Positions 47,043 to 59,929 of a stretch of DNA of 64,000 nucleotides are shown here, in pieces. Position numbers and translations under genes: made by a program. Numbering within the stretch: the first letter of the stretch is position 1; each line of letters begins with the position of its first letter. Origin of the DNA: Rhytidiadelphus loreus (Eukaryota > Streptophyta > Bryopsida > Hypnales > Hylocomiaceae); the NCBI GenBank assembly GCA_947034895.1, contig OX344763.1:77891093-77955092 (forward strand), read 5' to 3'. The notes beneath the pieces were generated by a model that had not been told where the DNA came from, did no database searches, and saw only the letters and a program-made list of their open reading frames with translations.

Positions 47043-50000
47043 TAACCTGTACGTGCTCACGGTGTTGCAAGCCTTCCCCGTGATCTCAGTTCCCTTTGCA
47101 TACATGCCCCGCCAATGAGGGCCCTCTCGGTGCCGAGAGGGGGTCCGAGGCCTGGGTGGGTGAGCTTACATTAGAGGGGTCACGAGAAAATCCCATGACA
47201 AGAGAACCCTTGCCGCGAGGGAAGGAAGAGTTCTCGCACTGCAACTTTTTTGTTTGGAGTCTTGCGTTGCGATCCCCTTACCTATGCGTGCTAGCGGTGT
47301 TGCAAGCCTTCCCCATGATCTCAATTCCCTTTGCATACCTGCCCCGCCAATGAGGGCCCTCTCGGTGCCGAGAGGGGGTCCGAGGCCTAGATGGGTGAGC
47401 TTACATTAGAGGGGTCACGTGAAAATCACATGACTCAGCACCGCTTCCGCGAGGGAGAGGAAAATTCATACATTGCATTTTTTTGTTTGGGGTCTTGTGT
47501 TGCGATTCCCTAACCTCTGCGTACTCACGGTGTTGCAAGCCTTCCCCATGATCTCAGTTCCCTTTGCATACCTGCCCCGCTAGTGAGGGCCCTCTCGGTG
47601 CCGAGAGGGGGTCCAAGGCCTAGGTGGGTGAGCTTACATTAGAGGGGTCACGTAGAAATCACATGACTCGGCACCGCTTCCGCGAGGGAGTGAAGAATTC
47701 ATACATTGCATTTTTTTATTTGGGGTCTTGTGTTGTGATTCCCTAACCTGTGCGTGCTCACGGTGTTGCAAGCCTTCCCCGTGATCTCATTTCCCTTTGC
47801 ATACATGCCCCGCCAATGAGGGCCCTCTCGGTGCCGAGAGGGGGTCCGAGGCCTGGGTGGGTGAGCTTACATTAGAGGGGTCACGAGAAAATTCCATGAT
47901 AGGAGAACCCTTGCCGCGAGGGAAGGAAGAGTTCTCTCACTACAATTTTTTTGTTTCGGGTCTTGCGTTGCGATCCCCTTACCTATGTGTACTCGCGGTG
48001 TTGCAAGCCTTCCCCGTGATCTCAGTTCCTTTTGCATACCTGCCCCGCCAGTGAGGGCCCTCTCGGTGCCGAGAGGGGGTCCGAGGCGAGGGTGGTGAGC
48101 TTACATTAGACGGGTCACGAGAAAATCCCATGACAGGAGAACCCTTGCCGCGAGAGAGGGGAGAGTTCTCACACTGCACTTTTTTGTTTGGGGTCTTGCA
48201 TTGCGATCCCCTTACCTGTGCATGCTCACGATGTTGCAAGCCTTCCCCGTTTTCTGAGTTCCTTTTGCATACCTGCCCGCCAGAGAGGGCCCTCTCGATC
48301 CTGAGAGGGGGTCCGAGGCCTGGGTGGGTGAGCTTACATTAGAGGGGTCACGAGAAAATCTCATGACTGGAGAACCCTTGCCGCGAGGGAGGGGAGAGTT
48401 CTCACATTGCATTTTTTTTTGTTTGGGGTCTTGTGTTGCAATCCCCTTACCTCTGCGTGCTTGCGGTGTTGCAAGCCTTCCCCGTGATCTCAGTTCCCTT
48501 TGCATTCCTGCCCCGCCAGTGAGGGCCCTCTCGGTGCCGAGAGGGGGTCCGAGGCTTGGGTGGGTGAGCTTACATTAGAGGGGTCACGAGAAAATCTCAT
48601 GACTGGAGAACCCTTGCCGCGAGGGAGGGGAGAGTTCTCACATTGCATTTTTTTTTGTTTGGGGTCTTGTGTTGCAATCCCCTTACCTCTGCGTGCTTGC
48701 GGTGTTGCAAGCCTTCCCCGTGATCTCAGTTCCCTTTGCATTCCTGCCCCGCCAGTGAGGGCCCTCTCGGTGCCGAGAGGGGGTCCGAGGCCTGGGTGGG
48801 TGAGCTTACATTAGAGGAGTCACGTGAAAATCACATGATTGGGCACCGCTTCCGCGAGGGAGAGGAGAATTCATACAGTGCATTTTTTTGTTTGGGGTCT
48901 TGCGTTGCGATCCCCTTACTTGTGCGTGCTCGCGGTGTTGCAAGCCTTCCCCGTGATCTTAGTTCCCTTTGCATACCTGCCCCGCCAGTGAGGGCCCTCT
49001 CGGCACCGAGAAGGGGTCCGAGGCCTGGGTGGGTGAGCTTACATTAGCGGGGTCACGAGAAAATTTCATGACTGGAGAACCCTTGCCGCAAGGGAGGGGA
49101 GAGTTCTCACATTGTATTTTTTTTGTTTGCGGTCTTGCGTTGCGATCCCCTCACCTGTGCGTGCTCACAGTGTTGCAAGCCTTCCCCATAATCTCAGTTC
49201 CCTTTGCATAACTGCCCCGCCAATGAGGGCCCTCTCGGTGCCGAGAGGGGGTCCGAGGCTTGGGTGGATGAGCTTACATTAGAGGAGTCACGTGAAAATC
49301 ACATGACTAGGCAACGCTTCCGCGAGGGAGCGGAGTATTCATACATTGCATTTTTTTTGTTTGGGGTCTTGTGTTGCGATTTCCTAACCTATGCGTGCTC
49401 GCGGTGTTGCAAGCCTTCCCCGTAATCTCAGTTCCCTTTGCATACCTGCCCCGCTAGTGAGGGCCCTCTCGGTGCCGAGAGGGGGTTCGAGGCCATGGTG
49501 GTGAGCTTACATTAGAGGGGTCATGTGAAAATCTCATGACTGGACACCGCTTCCGCGAAAGAGAGGAGAATTCATGCATTGCATTTTTTTTTTCGGTTCT
49601 TGCGTTGCGATCCCCTAACCTGTGCGTGCTCGCGGTGTTGCAAGCCTTCCCCGTGATCTCAGTTCCCTTTGCATACCTGCCCCGCCAGTGAGGGCCCTCT
49701 CGGTGCTGAGAGGGGTCCGAGGCCTGGGTGGGTGAGCTTACATTAGAGGAGTCACGTGAAAATCACATGACTTGGCACCGCTTCCGCGAGGGAGAGGAGA
49801 ATTTATACAGAGCATTTTTTTGTTTGGGGTCTTGCGTTGCGATCCCCTCACCTGTGCATGCTCATAGTGTTGCAAGCCATCCCCGTAATCTCAGTTCCCT
49901 TTGCATACCTGCCCCGCCAATGAGGGCCCTCTCGGTGCCGAGAGGGGGTCCGAGGCCTAGGTGGGTGAGCTTACATTAGAGGGTCACGTGAAAATCACAT

Positions 50001-51132
50001 GACTGGGTACCGCTTCCACGAGAGAGAGGAGAATTCATTTTATGCATTTTTTTTGTTTGGAGTCTTGCGTTGCGATCCCCTAACCTGTGCGTGTTCGCGG
50101 TGTTGCAAGCCTTCCCTGTGATCTCAGTTTCCTTTGCATACCTACCCCGCTAGTGAGGGCCCTCTCGGTGCCGAGAGGGGGTCCGAGGCGAGGGTGGTGA
50201 GTTTACATTAGAGGAGTCACGTGAAAATCACATGACTGGGCACCGCTTCCGCGAGGGAGAGGAGAATTCATACAGTGCATTTTTTTGTTTGGGGTCTTGC
50301 GTTGCGATCCCCTTACTTGTGCGTGCTCGCGGTGTTGCAAGCCTTCCCCGTGATCTCAGTTCCCTTTGCATACCTGCCCCGCTAGTGAGGGCCCTCTCGA
50401 TCCTGAGAGGGGGTCCGAGGCTTGGATGGATGAGCTTACATTAGAGGGATCACAAGAAAATTCCATGACAGGAGAACCCTTGCCGCGAGGGAAGGAAGAG
50501 TTCTCTCACTGCAATTTTTTTTTTTCGGGTCTTGCGTTTCGATCCCCTTACCTGTGCGTACTCGCTGTGTTGCAAGCCTTCCCCGTGATCTCAGTTCCCT
50601 TTGCATACCTGCCCCGCCTGTGAGGGCCCTCTCGGTGCCGAGAGGGGGTTCGAGGCCATGCTGGTGAGCTTATATTAGAGGGGTCACGTGAAAATCACAT
50701 GACTGGACACCACTTCCGCGAAAGAGAGGAGAATTCATGCATTGCATTTTTTTTCCGGGTCTTGCGTTGCGATCCCCTAACCTGTGCGTGCTCGCGGTGT
50801 TGCAAACTTTCCCCGTGATCTCAGTTCCCTTTGCATACCTGCCCCGCTAGTGAGGGCCCTCTCGGTACCGAGAGGGGGTCCGAGGCCTGGGTGGGTGAGC
50901 TTACATTAGAGGGGTCTCGAGAAAATTTCATGACTGGAGAACCCTTGCCGCGAGGAAGGGGAGAGTTCTGACATTGCATTTTTTTTGTTTGGAGTCTTGC
51001 GTTCCAATCCCCTTACCTGTGCTTACTCGCGGTGTTGCAAGCCTTCCCCGTGTTCTGAGTTCCTTTGCATACCTGCCCCGCTAGTGAGGGCCCTCTCGGT
51101 GCCGAGAGGGGGTCCGAGGCCAGGGTGGGTGA
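47043..51132. repeat. 235-bp satellite array, right part
   Basis: About 17 more units of the same satellite, resuming at TAACCTGTACGTG. Two sequence subtypes are mixed: one reads AATCCCATGACTGGAGAACC...GAGAGTTCTCACA, the other AATCACATGACTGGGCACCG...GAGAATTCATACA. Adjacent units at 48324-48560 and 48560-48795 are nearly identical, which points to recent local duplication. The array ends inside a unit at about 51132. Confidence 0.95.
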
Positions 51133-51255
51133 GGTGAATAATTGAGGCTGGTGTGTAAATTTTTTATTCCTTGGACCCTCTTACATTTCATGTTTACAAA
51201 TTCACGTGCTCACGACTTCTAAACTCCAATATGATCTCGTTGGGTGATCCAGGTG

Positions 51256-54200
51256 GAGATGATTGAAACGGCCGAGGTTGAAGTTGCTCTTATGGTCGCT
51301 CCAGAGGAGGCCTCCTTACTTCAACCAGGGGGGGATGTTGCTATGGAGGATGTTCCCCCAACACTAGATACAATCCTTCATGAGGGTGACATTGATTATC
51401 CACATCAACATCAGGAGCAGATGGTAGGCGAACTCAATGACCTCATTCGTGAGCTTGATGAGCTTTTGGAACTTCGGAATTTGGAGAGTCCATTATCACC
51501 GCAATCATCTTGCTGCACTTCATTAGGGTCATGGAACCTTGAGATTACTGTGTTTGAGAATAGGGATGACTATTACACAAGAGACATGGATGATGTTGAC
51601 TCAGGACAGAAGTCAGACGAGGACATTCTAATATTCTGTTGTGAGATGTACCGGTCTCTTACTGAGGCTTTTCCTTGTACTGATTTATAGATCACACTAA
51701 TTAGAGTCTATCAAAACAGTCGATTAAATTTCATCTTTATCAATCATGTGATTCCGATGTCGTAAGCAATTATGATTATGTTTTACTGATATTACAGCAT
51801 ATGCAAATTCTCATGGTGTCTTCATTTTTTGAATCTGTGTATCATTCATTCATTGTAGGGTCCAGGACACTGCCTATGTTCTCTAGGATCTGGGGACGTG
51901 GTTGAGAAATGCGTTGATAAAGAGAACATTGAGTTCCCCACGCAGGATGGTGATTCTGATCTAGATCATATCCCGGGAGTGGGACCTGGCCTCATGGAGG
52001 AGGACATTCGGCGTGTGCAATCATTTGACTCAGTTACAGTCATCAACAGCTTGAAGATGACGTTCGATGGGCATTCGCGCATGAAGATCCCGCTTTGTAG
52101 GTTGGTACCGATGCCAATGGTGAGGCCAACCTTGATGTGCAACTTGACTCAGCTCGACAACCAGTTCTCAAGAGGATATGATGAGGGAGCACGAGTATTT
52201 TACGTTTCCTTTTCGGACGAGAAAGGAAACACGGAGGTGTTCACTGAGGCAGAGAAGAAGGATTGGGGTCCTATCTGGAACTCCGTGAATGACAACTTCA
52301 ACGTTCATTTGAAGTCAATTCCATCCTTGAAGCACCTTGTGGATTACAAGTTTTTCGTCTGCGACGTTAATCACAGGAGAATTTCTTGGATGAATCATAT
52401 CCAACGGCTACATAGCCATGAGCTTGCATGGCATGTGAGTGTGGACTCCATTGTCTTGGACACCAGACAGAATCGGTGTGGCGATGCAGGCAATGCATGA
52501 TATAAATATGTAAGTCATTCTACACTTCTAATTTTCTTGTTTTGGTTGAGTAGCCCCCCTTCCTATATGAGATGATAAACATTGATTTTCCGTGATTCGC
52601 TTATAAGTCTAACATGGTTGTGCTATGCCAGGCACACAGAGAACTCCCACGTGAAAACCAACCTTGTCCACACTCTTTACCGTGTCCAAAAGTATGGAGT
52701 TATGGAACTTGAGAAGTTCCAGGAGCTATTGACCGAGGAAGAAGTGCAGGCATGCAAGTCGTATACTTAGACAAGTTGGTATACTATGCCACTTCAAATA
52801 TTTACTGGTTTCATTTTCAAGGTATGTAATGAATCATCAGTATTCTTCTAATGTATTGAATCGATCGTTTTATCTATGACATTTTTATTAATTCAATATG
52901 TTTTACAACTGTCCTCTGACGTGGTGATTTCATTCATTCAGCAAGAAATTTCAGCAGCGGCTGATGCTGCGATACGTAAACTAAAAGAAGATAACCCTGA
53001 TATTGAGATTTCAAGGGAGGCAGTTGCTGCCACTATGAGATCGGCTATAAAGGACTCCACGGATAGGCATTACAAGAGACTCTCTAAAATCGTGGCGGTC
53101 GCTAATCCCGGACTCACTCCCGACTGGCTTAAGGAGGTACGAGAATTTGTATGCGTTACTCACTGGTTGATTCTATGATGTCTTACAATTCAATATTTTT
53201 TTGATATGTGGACATCTGCAGATTGAGAGGTACTAGAGTCATAATGCAGTACCTGAGTTGACACTAGAAAAGCTTCAACTTATTGCGACTGCTGCAGTAG
53301 AGCCTCGACATAAGGTCAAGTGGCTCAAATGGATGAATGCCAGCACTCACACGAAGGAAGCTCGCCGATTCCCACCACGCCCGGTGAATGAGGAGAAGTT
53401 GGCAATATTTCTGGCTAAGGCCTGTTATTATGCAGGGGTATGCCCTCTAACCAATTCATGCTTTCAGTTTGCGACCTGTGTTATGATGCCTCATATTTTA
53501 AACAATTTCTCATAATTCTTGAAATTTTACAGTTGGAGGAGGCAGTTGTGGAGATGTTTGAGAACATCACTCAGAATGATAGCCTCCCAATTGATATGAA
53601 CGTACCTGGGGAGCCCCAGTCACTTCTCGACTATATTGAATCATGGCGGATGAAACTCTGGGACCAAGCCTACACGGGAGTGTTCAAAGGATCGGATGCC
53701 TTCAAAAAGTCAGATTCATTTGCATCGTACAGGGGTACCAACCTCACGGTCAAGAGATTGATTTACAGGTATGATAATGAATTCTGAAATACTTTGCATT
53801 TCTGCTCTATGTATGACACGGTAATTATTTATGGAGTACAACCTTCTGAATATTCGATTTTCAGAATATAATTCTATGGTGACGTTCACAACTATGTCAT
53901 TTTAGTATCGAGACTCATGATAGTTTCTTGTGATAAATTTCAAACTACCATTTGACAGTATACAATATCTTTTTCAATACACTTTAACGAATTGTCTGGC
54001 CATTCTTTTGCTGTGCCCAGGTACTTCAAGTTTGAGTTGTATGGAAAGAAGGCTATCAAGAAGGAGGACTTACCCCCGTTTCTGACTACCTGGCTAGAGC
54101 GGTCGTCCCCGGACTGTATGTTCTCTTCGACACAAATGCAGAAGTGGACCAGTCCCCATTTGCAGACCTGCCCTTGGTATCTGGAGTGTAACTTTGGAGT

Positions 54201-56203
54201 TACACCACCCAAGGAGGAGGCCTTATTTCAGACCCTCAAGGATTCAATTGTCACTGATGCAGAGTTTGACGAGTTCGCGGGACTGGATGCAGAGGCCAGA
54301 GCTAAAGCCATCAAGAAGCGGGAGGTTTTTAATAAGAAGAAGGTGGAAAAACTGGAGGAGGCCAAGAAGAAAACCGAGGAGAACCTCAAGCGGGTCAAGG
54401 AGAAGAAGAAGAAGCGGCTACTTGAGAAGGACCAAGAGAAGGAGAAGAAGAAACGACGGTTGTCAAAGGATGACACACCTTTGCCCGAACCAGCTACAAG
54501 TGCAGCGGATGCAAACCTTTCTTTGTCTAGCTTCTCCCTCACCCAAGAGCGCTTGGGGCAAGGCAAGACCCCGTTGGCTAAAACTGTGATCCCCGCTCCC
54601 GGCATTGACGAGTGCGTACTCAATGTTGGCTTGAAGAATCTTGACATGGAATCTTAGGGCTTCAAGGACGTTGAAGCCTTTTTAGCCATAGTAACCCCTT
54701 CATCTCCTTATTTCATTTTGTTCAATTCAACAATTCAATTATAGAATCTGAGTACAGGAGAATGATTGTACATACTACGTCTATTATTAAATAACCAAGG
54801 CAAGATTCAATGTAATTCTACAATTTAGTATTGCATTGACAGTAACTTGATATCTATGCTTCATGCAGCATTCTGGTGACAAGACCCGTTCCATTGACGG
54901 AGTCACTGGAACCAATCCAGGTGTGGACTTTATGATTGTTGATATACCTGAAGGACTCCACGTTCCTACTATTTCAGCACCACCTGCTCCTGTTCCAAAG
55001 TGGAACGATTTCGAAATCGACTACTTGTTTCCTATTTTTGACTTCGCGCAGGAATTCCTCCATGACACTGGTGCACTCATCTTGATTTATCCAGCATCCT
55101 CTCCTTTACACCGAAGTCACATACTAGGATGCTGTCAGTCTTACAAGTTTCGCATTCTAGAGACATATCTCGGCTCCAATCATCTACACTTGACATCAGT
55201 CGCAGACAAGAAGAAAACGGTACATCTAGATAACTTCAATTGTATTAATTTTCATGAATTTTGCGTTCCATTCTACAATAGTAATATCGTTGGGTTTGCA
55301 AACTCAGAGGTTCTCCATCTCCTTACTTGTGCGAAATGGTGGGCCGAAGACACTTCATGACTTCCCGTTCTAGCTTGTCCCGTCTCAAGCGAAGGTGGGT
55401 GTGAACCTAGCTAAGGACGACATCCTCCGAAACCTTGTTTTCTATGAAGATGTGACAATGAATGGGGACGTGCCATGGCGTGGTCCTCGGGAAAAGGGTT
55501 GTGAGTTCATGCAGATGTTTGTTGAGGCATGTACTGCACCAGGGGACGTGGTTGTTGACTGCACAGCAGCGACAGATATGGTTCTCACAATCACCGAATT
55601 GACAAATTCCCTTCGGTTACTAACTCCAAAGACCACTGCGTTTTATCACAGGTTCCAACATCCATGCCTGTCGTGCAACGCGTCGTCATATTCTTGCATT
55701 TGAAGAACATAAGGACATCTATGATGCCCTTATTGCTCCAATACTGCGAGCAAGTGTGGTGCCTGAGGCAGTGCCAATTACCTCGGCGCTTGACCTTGGT
55801 GACGGGGACGACGAGGAAGTCGTCATCTAGAAGGTCAAGACAACAAATCGATTCAGTAAGTAAGTCACCTTTGGAGCACTGCAATTTAGGGATACTCATT
55901 CATCCTATTTTACAATATTCTAACATGTGGTTAACTTGTTCATGTAGGCAAGGGCAAGAAGTGACATCTTCGAGGCTAGTCCCATTTTTTGCGAATCCAC
56001 GTTTTTTTCCAAGTCCTCCCAAGTCGTTTCATTTACCTCCGTATGTGGAGGCTCTGTCTCGGAATTATGTTGCCCCAAATCCTCGGGAAGCTTCTAGGGC
56101 CCGGTTTGTGAGTCCCCGGATTCTGTAGTTTATAGACGAAGAGGCAGTAGAATCAGATGTGGAAACATCTGATAGTGAGGGTAGTTCCATGTCAGCTCTT
56201 TAG
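51256..56203 (+). pseudogene. Multi-exon ParB-like plus DNA methyltransferase-like gene
   Basis: Exons by splice signals and coding continuity: 51256-51690 (approximate), 51859-52509, 52632-52770 (3' end unclear), 52943-53137, 53221-53436, 53532-53768, 54021-54657, 54870-55219, 55310-55575, 55660-55852 and 55948-56203. Exon 2 holds DYKFFVCDVNHRRISWM, a ParB-like NHR core. Exon 7 is highly Lys/Glu-rich (EKKKKRLLEKDQEKEKKK), probably a coiled coil with nuclear signal. The last part has DFMIVDIPEG (like a DPPY block), WRGPREKGCEFM, and GDVVVDCTAAT joined to GSNIHACRATRRHILAFEE, resembling the AdoMet site of N4/N6 amino-methyltransferases. There are in-frame stops near 53231, 55369, 55828 and 56126, a frameshift near 52475, and a donor reading AT instead of GT at 55576. 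The DIPE variant makes activity doubtful. Confidence 0.6.
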
Positions 56204-58074
56204 CTACTTTGCAATGTCTGGATCGGGTATTGGACACCGTATTTCTGTTGGATTTGATATATTATTTTATCTTGGTACTCTCCAATGACCTATTACTTTG
56301 ATTATAATTTGTAACAAATTTGTTCATATTTGTGAGACTGTGTATATAGATTTGTACAATAACTGAACAATTATGTGCACCTATTTCAGAGCAATTGCGC
56401 ACAAGGTTATGCAAGCTTCTCTGAAATTGGTTATTTTAGCAAAGGTGGAATTAATGGTAATAATTAAATGTTCAATTGATTGTGCAATTGAAATTCAAGG
56501 CTTCTATGAAAACATGGTGTATGGTTATCCGTTTCGAGTCACCTTTGTCTGATTTTGAGTTGCAGAGTATTGGCACTTGAAACTGGCCTGTAGGTTGTGC
56601 AAATGATGTAGGCAATGCTAGGGCTCACCCGAAATCTAGGCACTGCTTTAGCCTTAGATGACAGTACAAAGCACTCGGAAATAGTTTTACTATGTACATA
56701 GTGGCTTATTACTTTTATGTTTTGAAGCCAATGTGTCCGAAGGGGATAAAGGTACTGTTAGTGTTTTCAATTTTGCAGAAGCTGATGTACCTCTTCACAA
56801 GGTCGGGCTCAACCTAAATGGAGTGGTGAGTGTGGAGATAGAAGTACCGCATCTTCTGCTTCCGTTGAGTTTTGTCATGGCTACAGTAAATTATCACTAT
56901 TGCGTAATATGTCCCCTTCAGCTTACTTGTTTGTTACTCTCAATGTTCATTTCAACGGTGTCATTATCAAAATGTCTGTTATATTGAAGAGGCCTAGGTG
57001 TACATAGCATATTTCTCCTTACCATAGTTTACGTCGATGTTGACTTGTGCTTAGCTTAAGTATTTGGTGGCCAATCAAGAAATCATTATCACACCCTGCT
57101 TTATATCTTGATGGTAGTTGTATATTACTTTTATGATTGTAGGTCCGACTACTTCCTAAATTGTTGTAATCAAAATATAACAGACTCCACCCTACTTCGA
57201 CCACGTGTACTAAATCCTGTATTGTCTAATTCAGTCTACTTACTTATCTAGATTCAATGATTTTTTTATGACAGTAAGACGTGAAATATAGTATGTAAAT
57301 TGGATATGAATCCGTTTTCTTTGTGTGTGGACAATGTAGGCAATGTTGCAGTTTGGATAGAGATCACTTCAAGGACTGCTTTAGCTATACAGCACAATAC
57401 GAAGCATTGGAAAACATTTTCTCAAAAGTTTATAGTGGCTTTCACATTTCTATTTTGTAGACCAAATATATGAAGGGATCAAGGTACTATTGATGTTTTC
57501 AGGGATGGAAGGAGCTGAAGTACCTCGTCAGAAGATTGAGATGACTATCGTAGAGGTCAAAGAGGGAACCCAGGAATTGCGAGAAGACATGGTGGGCCTT
57601 AGCCAATCAGAAAGGCTATTTTGACCTGGACTATCAAGATGTGAGACAACTCAGAAGAGAGGTCCTAATCAATCTTGTAGAGAAGTATCGTGGCTTTCAT
57701 TTCATTGTTGGTGGAAGCCTATGCAACAACTTCACCGACGAAATCAATCACACGCGTATTCGACTTCATGGTGAGCATTCTACTAAGTTCTTTGAATTCT
57801 CATGTATCGATGCAACTACCCATGAGTAGAGAACCAACCACGACAGTGCATCAACATCGATAGCCAAGTAGGTTGTTGCAGAACTCATTAGCATGTGTTT
57901 GGTGCAAATAAATGGCACCACTAAATGTTTATCCACCTTTGTAAGACCATTTACAATATAGCAGAAGTTGAAATTCCTTTGAGAATCCCATGCAACGACC
58001 ATTTCTTTCTTCGTATACAATGTTGTATGCTCCGTCCTGGTGCTTAGCCGATTTATACATCGTAAAGCCGTTTG
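56204..58074. other. No clear gene; internal duplication and coding remnant
   Basis: Segments 56600-56830 and 57330-57560 are diverged copies of each other (GCAATGNT...CTGCTTTAGC...GAAGCATT, ending in GGAGCTGA(A/T)GTACCTC). After the second copy, 57610-57775 reads GYFDLDYQDVRQLRREVLIN...FHFIVGGSLC before a GTGAGC donor-like site. It looks like a remnant exon of an unknown gene. Confidence 0.4.
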
Positions 58075-58285
58075 CATCCATTTTTTTCATCCATCCTTCT
58101 CATCCATCTCTTTCATCCTGTTTTAAGTTCATCCAATGTCTTCATCCATTTTTTTCATCCATCTTTATCATCCTCCTTTTGCATCCACTTTTTTCATCCA
58201 ACTTTTTCATCCTGTTCTAAGTTCATCCACTTTTTTCATCCACTTTTTCCATCCACTTTTCATCAATTTTTTTAAAAATTGTCAT
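58075..58285. repeat. TTCATCCA simple-repeat tract
   Basis: About fifteen imperfect units of TTTTTTCATCCA(T/C). The translated SIFFIHLYHP-like frames are a product of the repeat. Confidence 0.9.
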
Positions 58286-58384
58286 CCAATATTTTATACT
58301 TTTTGGGATAGTTTATTTTTCTAAATCACAAAATTCCAGCTCCCTACTCACCAATTCCCGCTCCACGCTCCACGCTCGCATGCT

Positions 58385-59536
58385 AGCTCCGTTGCGCAAC
58401 AACCTTGCAATGGACCCAATGGTATGATTCGAATCAGTTGGGAAAATGCCCAAACCGTAGTGTGCATATCACACATCTCCATGACCATGAGCAATCATAC
58501 CTGTAACAGCAACGGGCATTTTCATAAAGGACTCCGTCACTTTCGTCTTGTGAGAAAAGTGTGGAGAAGCCGTCTTTGAGTGATCCATTTTATCATGAAT
58601 GATGCACAACATCTTCTCTGGGTACGTCTCGGAAAAATACCGATTTCCATAGTAGTATTCCTTGTGGGCCTTCTGCCCGGCAACGTGGATATTTTGAAGA
58701 TTGGTCCACTTATTTTGTGACTCCGAACACACACAAGCACTCCTCAATTGCTTGTATGTATCACAAAGGCCACACCTTGCAAAAGTATCTCCACGAGCCT
58801 TTGTAGCAAATTCTAGGAAAAAAGCATGACAAATGTTGCTCAAGCCACTAAAAGAAATTGGTTGCAAGTCAATCAATGCATTGCACTCATTGATTTTCGG
58901 TAATTGCTCACTCCATTGAAATGCGAATGGTAGCACCGTTGAGGGGACTTTCTCCCCAGACTCCAATATTCTTGTCTTGTGTGGCATTTTATCTGCATTA
59001 GACTCAATAAGTTGTCGAAGTGTGGTAGTAGCTTGAAGAGTATGCATGCGGGGCTTCTTGGATCTCATATTTCCATGGACCTCAGATTGCTTTCCAACTT
59101 TGGCCTTTTCTTTGTACCTATAGTAGGTAGCTTTTGCAATCCCATGAATGATCCACCACGCGATGGGACACACTTCTCTACCTTTCAAAGTTATCCAATC
59201 TTTGCCATCACCGTCTTTGTGTATCTGCTTATGCACCTCCAGAAGTGTCTTGTTGCGAGCCTTGAAGTCATTACCTCCATAGAGGTTAGTCCATATTGCT
59301 TGAATTTGCTCACGAGGAAAAGGTTGCTAACAATTTCTATTGCAACATGTTTTTATGGAAACTGCTGTGATGGATTCCATAGTGAGGAGAAGTTCTCTCT
59401 TAGGAGGCACAACAGGATCAATCTTCTCACGAGTTGTCTCATATGATCGAACCCCTTTGTGAACTCTTCTACTTGAGGTGTTTGCAGCCATATTGTATAT
59501 GTAGGTCTGGTCATGGTCATACAAATTTACACCATC
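58385..59536 (-). pseudogene. Truncated third DUF7869-type transposase copy
   Basis: Readable from about 59480 to 58385: TCCNRNC-stop-QPFPREQIQAI, HTH-like GIAKATYYRYKEKAK, CGLCDTYKQLR, IIHDKMDHSKTASPHFSHK, TGMIAHGHGDV-stop-YAHYGLGIF and TIGSIARLL. It lacks the second and third catalytic blocks and the C-terminus, so the left side is deleted. The 5' part is cut by E3 at 59537. More diverged from E1/E2 than those are from each other, so probably a different subfamily. Confidence 0.8.
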
Positions 59537-59929
59537 AACACTATATTCACTATTTTGAGAGTTTTCCAGAGAAATAAAAGTTTAATTCGAAGGCATTAGA
59601 ATGTCTTGAAGCAAATGAAACGTTAGCAAACACATAGAAATCAATCAATGGCAATGAAAACTATCTTCCCATTGAAGATTTAGAAATGATATACTCAAAA
59701 TTTTGCGCATTGCATCTCTATTAGCAAGGAAATTCATATCATTTACACATATTTGCTTTGCTATGTGTGCAATACATACTCGTCTATGCAATTACAAGTG
59801 TAGGATCCAAGTAATGAATGCGTGGTAATAGCAACCCCTTGGACCCACTTAAGTCAACAGTGGACTAGAACTCATAGAAACAAGCCTTAAAATCATGTAA
59901 CAGAAATGTACATATACTAAGCACAACTA

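Noticed and set aside
47096..50623. Series of similar open frames (MHTCPANEGPL-type) in the right satellite
   Set aside because: They follow the 235-bp repeat period, occur in several frames and strands, and have no domain or start context.
58072..58324. Phe/His-rich frames (FIHFFHPLF-type)
   Set aside because: Translation of the TTCATCCA simple repeat.
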